Assembly (NCBI GenBank): GCA_013397795.1
Contig: VZTJ01002531.1
Location: 1,302,001 to 1,366,000 of the forward strand
Direction: 5' to 3'
DNA: 64,000 bases
From: Orthonyx spaldingii
Lineage: Eukaryota > Chordata > Aves > Passeriformes > Orthonychidae
The notes beneath the pieces were generated by a model. That model saw only the letters and a list, made by a program, of their open reading frames with translations. It searched no databases and was not told the origin of the DNA. The translations under genes were made by a program, and so were the position numbers. Shown here in pieces: positions 48,363 through 61,430 of the stretch; within the stretch, counting starts at the first letter, position 1; each line of letters starts with the position of its first letter.

Positions 48363-51300
48363 CTTGAGCTGCTGGATTGGAACTGTGGATGTTTTGCCCA
48401 ATGTTTTTTTAAGAAATAAAAAAAAAAACTCCTCTGCATTTTGTGGGGGTGAAGAGACACATGAGATGTAATAAGCTCAAAGGTCAGGAAATTCAAAGTT
48501 ATGGTTTGTGGTGTAAAATGTTTCCAGTGATATTTCAGATTTAAGGAAATTAAGGCTTTAGTCTGACATTGCAACATTCTGAGTTAGAGATCCTGATCCA
48601 GAAAAGTGTGTGCATAGCATTAAATTTGAATAATATCCCTAAAGCAAGTGCTAACTTACATATTGCAGATATCATACATTTCTTGGCTCTTCTTTAAGCC
48701 AAAATGCCTTTCCTAGATCCATGGAGACACTCATGTTGTATTATCATTCTTTAAATCACGCTGGTTTGCAAACATGCAAATAACAGGCAGTTCTGAACAA
48801 CTAACACTAAAATTATTCGATTAAACAAAAAAAAAACAAAGCGAATTTATCAGAAAGGAAAATAGAAATGCTTGTTTAATTTAGGAATTTTATATGTTGG
48901 ACAGCATGCTGCTGATTACCACTGATATTGGAAAGGAAGAGTTATCAGGAGAAGAATTGGTGGTTTCTCACTATTTCTGCACTATTTAGCTACCATTAAA
49001 TTAATCAGGGGGGACTTAGTCAGCTTCATTAAAGTTGGCCTGGGAGAGGGAAAAATAATGCTCCCTTGGAGAACTCTCACTGTTAGGGCTTAAGAATTAA
49101 GTGCTTTCTGTTGCTGGTGAGGAAAATAACTGCAGAAATTGGGGCATAGTCTTCACTCTTCCGCAATAGAGACTATTATAAATACACTACACTGAGAAAC
49201 ATTGCAAATTTCCCTAAATTTTTGGCATCCATCTGTTGGAATGTAGGGAAATAGGACTTGAACATCTGGGCTGGGATATGAGGGGTATGAGAAATCACTC
49301 TTTAGCTTAAAACCTCAGTGGAAACCATATCATACCCGTATCTCTGTAAGACCTCTAGACAATTATTAACAGCTTAGATACAAAATAACGTATTAAACCT
49401 TTATGAGGATCAAAAGATCTTGTCTCACACTAATATCCTAATATCAGACAGCATAAAACACTCCAGAAACATCAGCCTGTTTAAAACCTGCCCAGATTTA
49501 TATTTCAGACTCTGTTGTTCTGCAAATAATCCTCCCCTGTGATTTAAAAATAAATGAGAAAGGTTCCTGGCTGCTGTGCACAGGAAGAAGTCCACAGGAT
49601 GTCTGCACACAGCTTTTGGTGTGGAGTATCTGAGACACGAAACGCCTCCCACGTGTGAGGCAGAGGCCTCCAGCAGCGTGTGATTAATTCACCAGGGTGC
49701 TGTTGGTGTGCCTTCCACGGGCTGGAATGTCTCCATTTCCCACAGATGGCTGTGGCAGGCACTGCTCCTGTGGCAGGAGACAAACACTGGTGCCATCTCC
49801 TCTGCGCACCCTGAGTGTTCAGTTCAGCCTTTCCGTGTGGTTCATTGCCCTGTGTTTCACTGCTCGCGGACAAGGCTTTGTCACGGCCACACGCCCTCTT
49901 CCAGGCAAAAATATCTGCAGAAAGCGAAAACCTGGAGAGTGCCTGTGGCACCAGTGCCTTGCAGACATCATTTCACGCCCATACAGAGTGAGGCAGCGTG
50001 GTCCAACCAAGCCTTCCATCAACTGCCTAATGTGAGAAGCAAAAAATGAGTGTTTCTGTACAAACCCTACATGAACAGAAGTTCATCTCGAGGAGTCTGT
50101 CTGCTGGCAGGGCACATTAGAAAGGCACAGGCAGCTTTCCTGGCACCAGTGCTCAAGGTGGGAGTGCTGCAGGATTGAGGATCTTTGGATGTGCTGCCTG
50201 TTGTGCCCATTGGGTCGCTGTCACCTGGGGCAGGAAGATCAGGGCACAGCCACATTTCTGCCCACTCTGCCTGCCCCGGCGCTGCCTCTTTCTGCAGGTG
50301 TGGCCTGAGGTCCAAGGAGCCATCAATGTATGAAAATGTGTGATCCCTTCCTTTTGCAGCACACAGACTGGAATTCCTGGCCATCCACTGGAAAGAAAAG
50401 GGTGGAAAGTGGGACTTTATAGAGTTTTCCCTGTCCTCTCTCACTGAAAGAGCTGTGCAAAGACCAGACGCTGTTTAACAGCATGAAAGTCCTCAAGGGA
50501 GAGCATGTTAAAGGCTATATATTTATTTTGAGAATCAACTTTCTGCAGCTAAAAATCAGATTCAGAAGTTATCGTATCATCAGCACAGGTTCTCTAGAAA
50601 CTTTCTGGGAGTACACTTGGTCTTTGACAGAGAACATCAAAAATGGCAGTCACTGACCCCCCCTTCCCCAAAGTCTGAGTGTGAGATGCTGACTTTACTC
50701 TCTAGAAATATTCTTTAAACTTCTAATAAAAAAGTTGTTTCCTAAATGCAGCCTACTCATTTAACTTGTTTAAAAAAAGAAAAATAATAAAAAAAAAAAA
50801 TCAGCAGCTTTTCTCTCCCTATAGTCCCATCACTATATTTTAGGCTGCAAAGCCAAGAAATTGATTTTTTTTTTCTCCCTACTGATACTTATAGTCTTTT
50901 ATGGCTGCAGAAGATTTTAGACCAGGAATGTGAAGCTTACAGACGGCTCAAACCTGGGTCATGCAATAGATAAAGTGGGAATCTGTTATAATGATCCATT
51001 TGGACATGTTCCCATTTTCTGATCACTGAATTTGAATCTGTTAACCTTGCAGACATCTCCAGCATGCCCATCACCATGAAATAAAGCTGAGAAACTGCAC
51101 AGCTATATGTCTGTAAGGATTCATGCTCCTGTTCTCGCCTGAACTGCTGTTACATATGTGGCTTATAAAGTGCTTTTTTTTCTCAAAGGAATACTACAGG
51201 TTGACCATAAAACAACATATTTCCTCACTCATGTGTGTGTACAAGAGCAAAATCTGTATTCCAGAAAGCACAAGCCATATTTCCCAATAATTTTGATGCC

Positions 51301-52027
51301 AAAGCAGATCAGTCAATTTCTAATTAACTCTAATTGGCTTCCTCACATGCTTTTAAATTATTTACCTGGAGGTGACAGGTGCTCAAAAGCACTGAGTATT
51401 TTCTCCATACTTTGTAAACGTTAAGCAGTATACTTGATGAAAAATAATCACCCACCACTTGTCACTTACAACCAAAAGCCTCACTGACCTAAACAGATGC
51501 CAGCCACATGTTTTAGAATCACCAAGAAACGCAGGCAAGGACCATGTGGTAGATTGCTCAGTAGGTAACCAAAAAAAGAGAGAGAAAAGAGAAAAAAAAC
51601 ATTTGGGACAGCCTTGGGGGAGGCATTAACCCATCTTGAAAGATATTGGCTCAACAGCCACCATCATGTGCAGCCCTGGGCATGTGATGTCTCTGCTGGC
51701 TGGACCCACAAAGGGCTTCTCTCCAAGCCAAAACTCCTTCAGGCACCTGAAGCCCACAGCTCCCTGCATCTCTCATAGGCACTGTGATACCCACGGACAG
51801 ATAAACACAAAGGTGCAGTGCTGCCTCACCTCTCTCCATGGAAAGCAGTACCTTAGAGCTCACCTTGAAATGGAGTTTCTTTTCTGTTCAGGGCCCTAAG
51901 AAACTGGAGGTATTTATCCTCCCAGCTGCCAGCTGCTCCTGGAAGGAATGGTGCAGGAACAGGGAGGGCAGAGCAGTTCGTGTTTAATTTGTGGCTCTGG
52001 ACACTTCCTGGCTTGAGCCGGGGGAAC

Positions 52028-52042
52028 AAAAAAAAAAAAAAA
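52028..52042. repeat. Poly-A run, 15 bp
   Basis: Fifteen A residues between GGGGAAC and TGCAATAG. It is a simple homopolymer. Confidence 0.85.
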
Positions 52043-55000
52043 TGCAATAGGCAGGCAGCTTAATTTATAGCCACAAAATTAGGCACGTTGGGAGAAGGCT
52101 CAAACACCACAAGCAGCTAATGCAGGCAAGCAGCAGCCAGCGAAGGTGTGCTGTTAAAATATTTTTCATCTGAAATGTCTCTAAATCACACTGCTGCACA
52201 CCTACCCAGGCTGCAGAGGAGAGACAGAGATGCAGCCTGAAGTGGGCACCGAATTGGAAAGTGTTCATGGACTGATTTGAGAGTAACTTTATCCATGAGG
52301 ACAGTTTAGAGAAAATGTGTTATTAAAGTACTTTATTTCCATTTAGAGACTCACACAGGCATACACAGACAGTAGGTGGTGACAGCTGCTACCAGAACCA
52401 TTTGTTATCTTACTTCTGTTCAGCTTTTGACAGTGTGAAATGAATATAAATGCTGGAAAGCTTTACAGAGGTGAACCAAACAATAAAAAGTAGGGGGGAA
52501 TGAATTTTGGTTAGGTTACTTTAGGGAAGAGCTTTATTTCTGCTTATTCCTCAGGCATGGCCGTGTGCTGTGTTTCTAATACTGATAATACTGCTGAGAG
52601 GATTCTTGGTGGAGTTTGCCAAATCCACACTGTCCTGAGATGGCGAGAGCTGGCCTTGAAGCTAACTTTAATATCATTCCCAGAAATGGCATGAAAATAA
52701 GGCTTCAGCAAATTATTTCTTTTCCCTAATAATCTGTCCATCAAAATGGAGTGAACCTTTCACATAGTTTGCCTTAATAAAAGTGCTGGTGAGATATCTC
52801 TGTGTTCGGACTTAGCAGGAGCAAATCTCTTGGCATCAAAAGGATTAAATTAGTTGGCCTGAAATTATATTGCTTTTTCCAAGCAATCATGACAGCTCTC
52901 AGAATCTCACTACAATATACTCACATCACACCAGCTGACAGTTGCCTCCAAAAAAACCCATTCATTTTGGCCAGCTCCTCCTCTGAACACTATCAACAGA
53001 CTGATGCTGCTCTTTCAGAGTCCAAGAGGCATTTTTGAACTACACCCCTATCAGGAGGAAGCCCTGGTCTCAGTTTTGACTTTTGTCTGATTGTTTGGTT
53101 CTCACATGGAATATTTACACAGTTCTCACTTTGGTTACATCTTGGATGGACTGACAAATTTGGTCTTACAAGGGCAATTTATAAAGGAGATTTGGGTCTG
53201 TTGTACAGAATATAAAGTTCCTCAGAAACTATTGTAGTATATTGATTGCACAATACATGTTTCATTAGAGCTTGGGGTATTTTTGTGTTTTCTTTTCTTT
53301 TTTTGCTTCTGTGACTGCTCCTCTTAAACTGACAGAATTGATAGAACAGGAATTCTCCATAAAATAGGGATTGGTAACAAGAGGCACAGATTTATAGCAC
53401 AGCACACAGATTAAGCTGAAGTCAAGCAGATATTTTCCTAATATCTTTGTTCCTGATTTAATCGATGCTTCTAAAGCAAATTATTTACTAATAACCTCTA
53501 AGTTTGCAGGGGGGGAGCTAAAACCTTTGTCTGAAGTTGGGCCAATGAAACAGGAATGACTTGGGCTTAGGAGTGCTGCAGGGAACATCGTTAGCTTCTG
53601 TGGGAGGGAGAGATTCACGTCAAGTTTATTTTTATAAAGCAGCATCCACCTAGAAATGAGCACAAACTAGAATGCTATATCCTCTGAATTTGGTGGGCCC
53701 TTGAAATCTCATTTTTGCAGAGAGCTCTTGGTTCCAAAAAAGACCAGGACAGTGACGGATAGGCCTGTGGTTCCTGCTGGTTGTGGCTGAAGAAGGGATT
53801 TAGGTCTAGGTACAGACACGACCAAAGATAAACCCCATGGCCACGGGAGGAGGGCAGGCTGGACCCCAGTCCAGCAGAGATGAGGGCAAGCAGCCTGTTA
53901 AACTCATCTGGCCAAGTCAATACTGTCCGGACCCATGCTTTTCTGGAGAGCAGTGGCTTTCTGAATAGAAATAAGGATCATTTCTCATAATTCAGCATAT
54001 CTGAGGTATAGCTGGCTCCCAGCCAGCACTGTGCAACCAGTAATATGCCCAAGATAGCAGATGTGTCCTGCACACACATCATTATTACAAAATCCAGTGC
54101 TAACTCTGCACAGAGCAGCTAATATGCCAAAAATACCATACGTATATATTATTTGAATTATCCATTGCAGAGCACACTGCAGGAAGGCTAGTAAATTCAG
54201 TTCCTCTTACCTGCCATCTGCATTCATATTCAAGAGTGAATTATATGTTTTCGATATGTTTTCTAGCAAGTTATTTACACAAATCTCATTAAGAATAAAG
54301 ACGGGGTTTGTATACAATTCCTGATCTACTGACTGAAATTGCATACCAAGATGTCAGAGTGACTTTGAATAGGAGCTGGAAAGCTGTGCTGCATAAAATC
54401 ATGTCACTGAGAGAAAACCCTCACAGTTTTTATTCTCCATCCTAACGTTTCTTTTCCTCTCTCCACTGAAAAAAAAACCCCACCATTAACTGGTTCTTCG
54501 TTATGCTGGTTCCCCGCAGGATTTTTAATGGTGCCTAATAGTGGTAAGGGCTGGATTACAGTTCAATATACAAAAAGCAGTTTGTTTTCAGCCCTGTGTG
54601 GAGCTCGCTATCAGGTTTTGAAAGCAATTTTCAGGAGTAGCCTTCCTTAGCAGACATTTTCTGGGATGCAGTTAGCGTTGGACTTGCCAGGTGCCTGATG
54701 TGCGATACAGCGGCGTTACCAGGCTGATTGCTTGGATGGCTCTGAAGTGAAGGCATCTGGTTAGGACTGCTGGCTAGTAGAAGAAAAGGCACTAATTAAA
54801 TATTTCTTGCCTTTTCAGGTTTGTCCCTCTGATTAACCACTTTAAAAATCACTCCAGAGAAAGCCACACAGTTATCTTTAAAACAGAGAGGCGTGATTAA
54901 ACATCCCTTTGCTAACAGAAAAACAGCAAAGGGAAAGGAAAGCAGTCAGCTCCAGCAAGGCTGGCAGGTTATTGCTGGATTCAAACCAGCTCTTAAGCCT

Positions 55001-57637
55001 TTCAGCCTGGCAGGGGAAAGCCTGAGTGATCTTATGGAATTTGCCAAAGAATCCCATTGCCACACACCATTTGACCAAATTTCCTGGTTGTCCCAAGCTA
55101 GTTTTGCTATCAAAGTGTGTCTATAGCCACACATTCAGATGGATATCCAATGGCAGCTTCTTCTTTAAGGCAACCTGTACTCCTGAATTTAACATACACC
55201 GAACCCATAGCAGTGATCAGTAACCTGATATCATTGCCAGCTGCTGACATTTGAACCTTCCACCTTGTTTTCAGTGAAAAATTCTCCAATGTGTCCATGT
55301 ACAGATCACCAGAGCTCTAATTTTAGTCTTCCAAATTACACACATGATAACTAACTTAATGATCAGCATTTTTCCACCGGCCTTTTCCCAAAGCCATGGT
55401 GGGTTTTAGAGATCTTTTCCTCTCTTTCTTATTATCTAATGACTGTGAGATCATTACTCATGAAATTTCTTTGCCTGCTGCTGCCAAAATTAAAGCCACA
55501 ACACCACAACAAGATCTATGCTGAGGTCACAAAGTTACAGACTTGTTCTGTGAACCTTGACAAAGTACTCTTGTCACAGGTGTTTACACAAATGTGGTGT
55601 CAACAGTATATTCTTAGGGTCCTGAACATTGCAAGAGAAACCTCCTTTATCAGTGAAAGTTTAACAGAATTTAAGTCAGTTCACCACTGATGCAAAAATT
55701 CCAGGTAGTGCTTTCATTCCTTATATTTCGTTTATACACTGGTTAAATCTTTGAATGCTCTTCTAAATGTTCTTCTGCAGCAATCTTCTAAAGGATGCAT
55801 GTACACAAGGCTTGTACAGTGACCTCCAGCTGTAACAAATCCCCCCTTTCTAAAATTGAATTATTTCTGGGAAAATATTCCTAACTACTCCATGTGGTAC
55901 TCTCAGTCTGAAAGTATAAAATGCTGTTAGGTTTGCCAGCTATGGTAAAGAAAAGGACATAAAATGTTAGATTTCAGTTATTAACCCCAGATTGGCTGTA
56001 AAGCTTCAAATGTTTAAGTTGTTTGCTTCAATTTCATAGCCTCTATAAGCTTTAAGATTTTGGCAAGATCTCTGCAGAATAAAGTCCTAAGTAAGATGTA
56101 CCTACAAATTTCCCAGTTTGGAATTAAAATAAATTCTGTAACATAACTCTGGGAAAAGAAACCCTCAATGGCACAAAATGGAGCTGCCTCTCCAAGCCCA
56201 CACCTAAATTGTGTAAGGTATTCAGAGGAGTGTGATGGAGATGCTTTTACCTTTCCCTTAAAGCACTCCAAAACACCAATAACACTTTTTAACTTCAGAG
56301 TTAGTGCTATTGGACAGCAGACCACAGCATGACAAGGAAAAGTTGGTTCTGCCAGGTGAAAGATGGGAATTGCAAACCAATCTCCTCCCTGGTGATTATG
56401 TCTGTACATGGCACAGCCTTTCTTCCTCCCTTGCTCTCAGTCCAGCGGGGTTTCCCACAGTTACAGCAATCTGTAGTTACAGAAGTTCCTTTGGATCCCC
56501 AGGCAATTTCCCTTTTTGTCTTCCCCTTTGAAACTCAGAATTGACTCTTTCCACAATTCTTCTCCACACCCCCACCCGTGCTGCCAAACCCAGCTCGCTG
56601 TCTCCTTCCTGCCTAATTCCTCCCCTGGGAACTACCTCAGATGAGTTTCCTCAGGTGCTTTCTGGCACTGTCTTTGCCTCACCCACCAAAGACACTCAGT
56701 CAGACTCAATATTCAGTGTCAGACTGAAAAAGGCCAGGGAACAGTCCTTTCCCTGCTGCACAGCCAAGTCCTTTAATCAGAAGAGCCAGGAAAACGCTGT
56801 AATAAGTGTGGAAATACACACACAAAAGGCATCACCTCCATTAGACCTTGGGAAACGATGCTGTGCAGAGATGGTTCACCCAACAGAAGCCTTTTCCAGT
56901 GGTGTCTATACTCCTACCATAAAAGTCCTTGCAGCAGTGAGCAGATGGAATTGTGCATCTCACTAATACCAGACACCAGGGCTATTTTGTATGTTCATGA
57001 CTTCTCTGCTTAGTACAGAAAGAACCATTTCTACAAAATTAAGTTGAATCTTAATTTTGGTGCATGTTGTTTGTATGAAACAAGTGTGGAATAATACCGC
57101 TCAAATGCATTGAATTACTGTGGAACTGCTACACAGAAATCAGGAGAGGGATTGGGATATAAAAAGCACAGAGCTTAGATGGTCCCAAACACAGGCACAT
57201 CCCTGTAAAAATATTACTCTGATTTTGTGAGATTAAAGATTGAGTTATTATTAGATTCTTTGAGCTCTTACTCTGAGATGTCTTAGAGAAGACCTGACAG
57301 AACCCAATCTTCACTGTATTTATACATATTTTCTGAATCCTTATCTGTTCAGATACGGTTCACAGAGACTCATGTCTTGGTTTTTGTCAGAGATAACTGA
57401 AGGGTTGCACAGGTCTAAACATAACTCTTCATATCAGCACTGAGGCTCAAGGAAACTCTGAATTGCAGCACTTTATACTGAAGGGATCCCTAAATGATTC
57501 CTTTCTTCTCACAATCATTCAAGAACTTGAAAGTCCAGGGAGTAGCCTCAAATCTCTCATTCCCATAAATTTAACAGAGGTCACAGCATGGCCAATTCAG
57601 CTGAAAAGTGTTATTACAGAAAAACTTGATGATACTT

Positions 57638-57661
57638 TTATGTTCACTGATGTGAACATAA
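57638..57661. repeat. Perfect 10-bp inverted repeat
   Basis: TTATGTTCAC, a four-base loop TGAT and GTGAACATAA form a perfect stem. By a rough estimate fewer than one such hairpin with a short loop is expected by chance in 64 kb. The half-sites resemble nuclear-receptor halves but the arrangement is not a standard response element. Confidence 0.8.
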
Positions 57662-60600
57662 TTCTCTGGGTCTTTTAGCTACTTATAGCCTGCCTTATCC
57701 ACAGAGACACTTCAGCAGATATATATGGTACCATGAGCAAAGTTAAAAGTGATGAATATTCTGATTTATAACTTCTACTGATAACAAGATGATAGAAAAT
57801 CTTAAAAATATGGGTGTTATTATATATACTGTGTAACTTCACTCAGCAGATAAGGGATGGGAAATCAAAAGCATTTATCACACCTGAACTGAGGGGACAC
57901 TTCCTTGAATGACCCTTGTTGCCTGTGAAGAATTGAGCTGATGTCTCTAACCAATGCACAAAAATCTTAAAGACAGGGTTAGCTCTGTAGGTGCCAAGTG
58001 TGAATGTGGAACTATGAAATGTTTTAAGGACCACACACAGGGAGAAAAATGCATATATTGAAGAGCCTTCTTTTCCTGACAAATTTAATCATCTATAGAG
58101 ATCTCAGCCTGCTGAGTTGACATTGCACCTCCTAAAGATCAACAACTGGATTGTAACTACACAGGCACAAGAAAGTGATTATTATAACTAAATTCATTAG
58201 GATGAGGAGCTGGACAAACAAGCCTGATGCTCCTCCTTCCACTTTAAAGCTGTGGTGAGGGGCAAAGCAGACCCAAGAGAGAGTCCCTTGGCAATAATCC
58301 CAAAGGAGAGGCTGCCTTCATCCACCTCAGGCTCCAGGTCCCCAGCACTGGCCTCAGCATGATCCAAGAGTTTAAGCACACAGCCCAGATAAATATTACT
58401 TTGTTAATCTTCATTAGAAATCTACTTTTAAAGCTGATTCGCAGTGAAGTCACTTAGTCAGATGAAATCATTGCACACTAAACAATCCTGTTAGGGATGC
58501 TTATCCAAGCAAAGGGCGTTCAATTGCATTTCCATTAGCAGCACTATATGGTTATTGTCCTTAAAGACAAGGCTCTTAGGCTTAATCTATTTTCTCAGAG
58601 CTGAATTTTCTCAAGAACTGAAAGTTAATTTTTACTACTTTCTGGCAATACGAAATCAGGTTGCCTGCAGATCAATAAAGCAGATTTGAGGACTGAAAGT
58701 GGCCCTGGCTGGTACCACAGCTCTGACAGTGCTGAGAGCTCCCTGAAATTTTAAGAAGTTCTGGATTATCTAAGTCTAATGATGCACAATATTAAATAGA
58801 ACGTTATTTAATGAGAAAGTCACCGGCTGTGGTGAACAGCAGGTGATTTGTCTATCAGGAAAAGAGTATTTCTTTCAAAAGAAAATATGATGTTTCTCTC
58901 TGTTGAATTCTGTACAGCTCAGGAAGATAGGAAAGATGCTTGATCTGATCCTTTTTACTTCCTGTAGCAGTTTTCTGGAAGGACAAGTCCTCCCATTAAA
59001 TGAGGAGGAGATTTTCTGCTTTTCTTGCCGTGTTTCACTCTCTGCCTTCCCACCTGTGGGACTAAGGCAGAGTTCAGCAGTGCTTTACTGAAGTAAGGAA
59101 ACAGCTCTGACTCCTCCTTCAACCTTGACCTGAAGACAGACAGAGATTTGGGGAGCCTGAGTTTTTGAAAATAGGAAAGAAAGTCTATCTTTACCCTACA
59201 GTATTTTTTAGTTTTTAGTACATTCTCTGCTTCCCTGTATATCCTTCCTGGGAAGATCACATCACATTTTGTGTTATGTTCCCATATATTTGCACTGATT
59301 TCTGAAGTTAACTTTAGTTAAAGCCAGGACATATTTTACTTCACCTTTCTCCATTTATCAGCTACAAATGTGCTTCTAGCTAAGAAATGGTGCATTATAA
59401 CATCAGTATGTAGTGGCTTTGCACTAAAGGCATTGCTGTAGATGATCCCTTGAAGACATCTCCAGATGATGTTTCCACTATTGCCCCTGATATTGAGGCA
59501 GAACTTGAAAACTGGAGAAGCCTGAGATTGGTATGGAATCATTCACACAGGTGAAAATAAACATTGATTTGATACACTGCTGAGGCTGAAAGCAAAAATT
59601 AAGCAAAGACTATGAATAATTCTTGTGCAGGAGGCATCAGTCTAATAATGAGAAAAGAGGAATCAATAAAACACAACTTTCATGTGGCAGCAGTGCTTAG
59701 ATTGGGCTGATTCTCAGAATTTGAGACACTCAGCCATAAGAGCCATGGATATATTGCTGCTCTGATAATGCAAAAGGTAAGGATATTGCAGGGAACTCAC
59801 ATCCATGGCTCGTGGCACGCTTAAGACTGAAGTTAGACAAATACAAACATGCTCAGCCTTATATGACAGTGACAATATTACAAGCACTTGATCTCCTTCA
59901 AGCCAGATTAGGTCAAGGATGGCTTCAAATTATTTCCATTGCATAATCCCTCATGGGCTCACTTGTGATCCACATCAAAGACCAGCACCACCAGCAGCGC
60001 ATAAAGAAGCCAGAAACAAAACTTGCACATGGTGGAGATAAAATTCCCATTAGTTTCAGATGAGTTAGGATTTCACTGGGTTTGTGCTGCCTTTAATTGG
60101 CAACAGGCACAACGATCATTGCTGTGTGCACGTCCTGCCAGCAACGCTTCGTTATTGAGGTCTCTGCTCATTTTTTCCTTTGTTTGAGATGTATTAAGAT
60201 GGACACTGCAATTAGTGCAGGGTGAGGGTTCCCTCATACAGTCCTCTCAGATGAATGCAGCCACGGAAGCGTGGTTGTAGCAGGAGAGGAGGCACATGCT
60301 CCTGTCAGAGGGGAGGGATAACGTGTGGCGTGGAAACGCCGTGGTGGCAGCAGGTTTGTTTAGAAACACAGCCAGTCATGGGGTGTCTGAGCTTCCTGAC
60401 TCAATGCCAAGGTCCTCAGCTCCCATCCCCACCCCTTTCCCAAGCAGTTTGGGTTTGGGAAGCCATCCCTACCTGCACACGTTGTGGGTGTGCATCCTTC
60501 AGGCTGCTCCCGAGTACCATTCTGGGCTTGCAGCTTCAATGCCCAGGAGTAGCCAGAAAACAACAAAAACTTTAAAAGAAACCCCCCCACACTTCATGCA

Positions 60601-61355
60601 AATTGAAAACCAACCATGCTTTTTCATGCCTTCTCAAAGAAAAGTAAAAAAAATATATAAAGTTTGAGTGGACTCCCAGTTTTGGAGAAAATTATAATAT
60701 TGCTCTCTTATTCTGTGACTTCCAAGAACACTAAAATGCAAAAGCCATTTGGACAGTTAAAATAGAACAGGAAATACATTTTTTTTACCTCATTTATCTT
60801 GATTTCAAAATGGTAAGATGACTTGACCCCAGTGCTAGAGAAACTAAAGCCTACTCAGACCTACTTTGGTTTCTATTGTCTTAAAACAGAAACCCCTGGC
60901 GCAGTGAGAAAATAAATGCAGTCAAAATGAGATCATATATAATCATACAAATTTGTTCTTAACTCCTTTAGTTACACAGCACAAAGAAAAGTGGTAATCA
61001 GTAATGCCTATTTTCAATAAAATTCATTTAATAACTTGAAGAATGGGAAGAAATCTATTGATCATTGTGGGCACATTTTACAATGAAGGAACTGATACAA
61101 TACTATACCAGTAAAAAATATTCTGAGACGTAATTAACATAGACAAAACCTGAAATACAATCAATAGCTATGTTTTTTTCTAAAAAGAAAAAAATAAATT
61201 ACTCTGAGCTGTCCTGCTAAAAATAGCTTCCTGCCATCAGTTAACTAGTGCATATACAATTTTTATTCCCATTGAGTTTTTATGTCATCACCACATTGTA
61301 ATGGTTTGCTGGTAATCCTTTGGCGTTAATCATGAATCCAAATTAAAATATTCGT

Positions 61356-61430
61356 TCCTGCATTTATTTGCATTTACTGAACTATTCTTTCTTTAATTTC
61401 ATGTAAATTTCACAGCTCCTGCATTTATTT
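61356..61430. promoter_or_regulatory. POU octamer and 14-bp direct repeat in AT-rich block
   Basis: The 14-mer TCCTGCATTTATTT occurs at 61356-61369 and again at 61417-61430. The first copy runs straight into an exact octamer ATTTGCAT (61366-61373). The neighbouring sequence has TTAATC, AATTAAAA and TTTAATTTC homeodomain-type cores. An enhancer role is inferred only. Confidence 0.25.

Noticed and set aside
48158..48577. 139-codon minus-strand frame and facing plus-strand frame with similar peptides
   Set aside because: They overlap the CR1-like relic and the inverted repeat; the similarity comes from the palindrome.
56541..56966. 141-codon plus-strand frame
   Set aside because: Unrecognised, with no splice sites judged convincing. 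Length is expected by chance.
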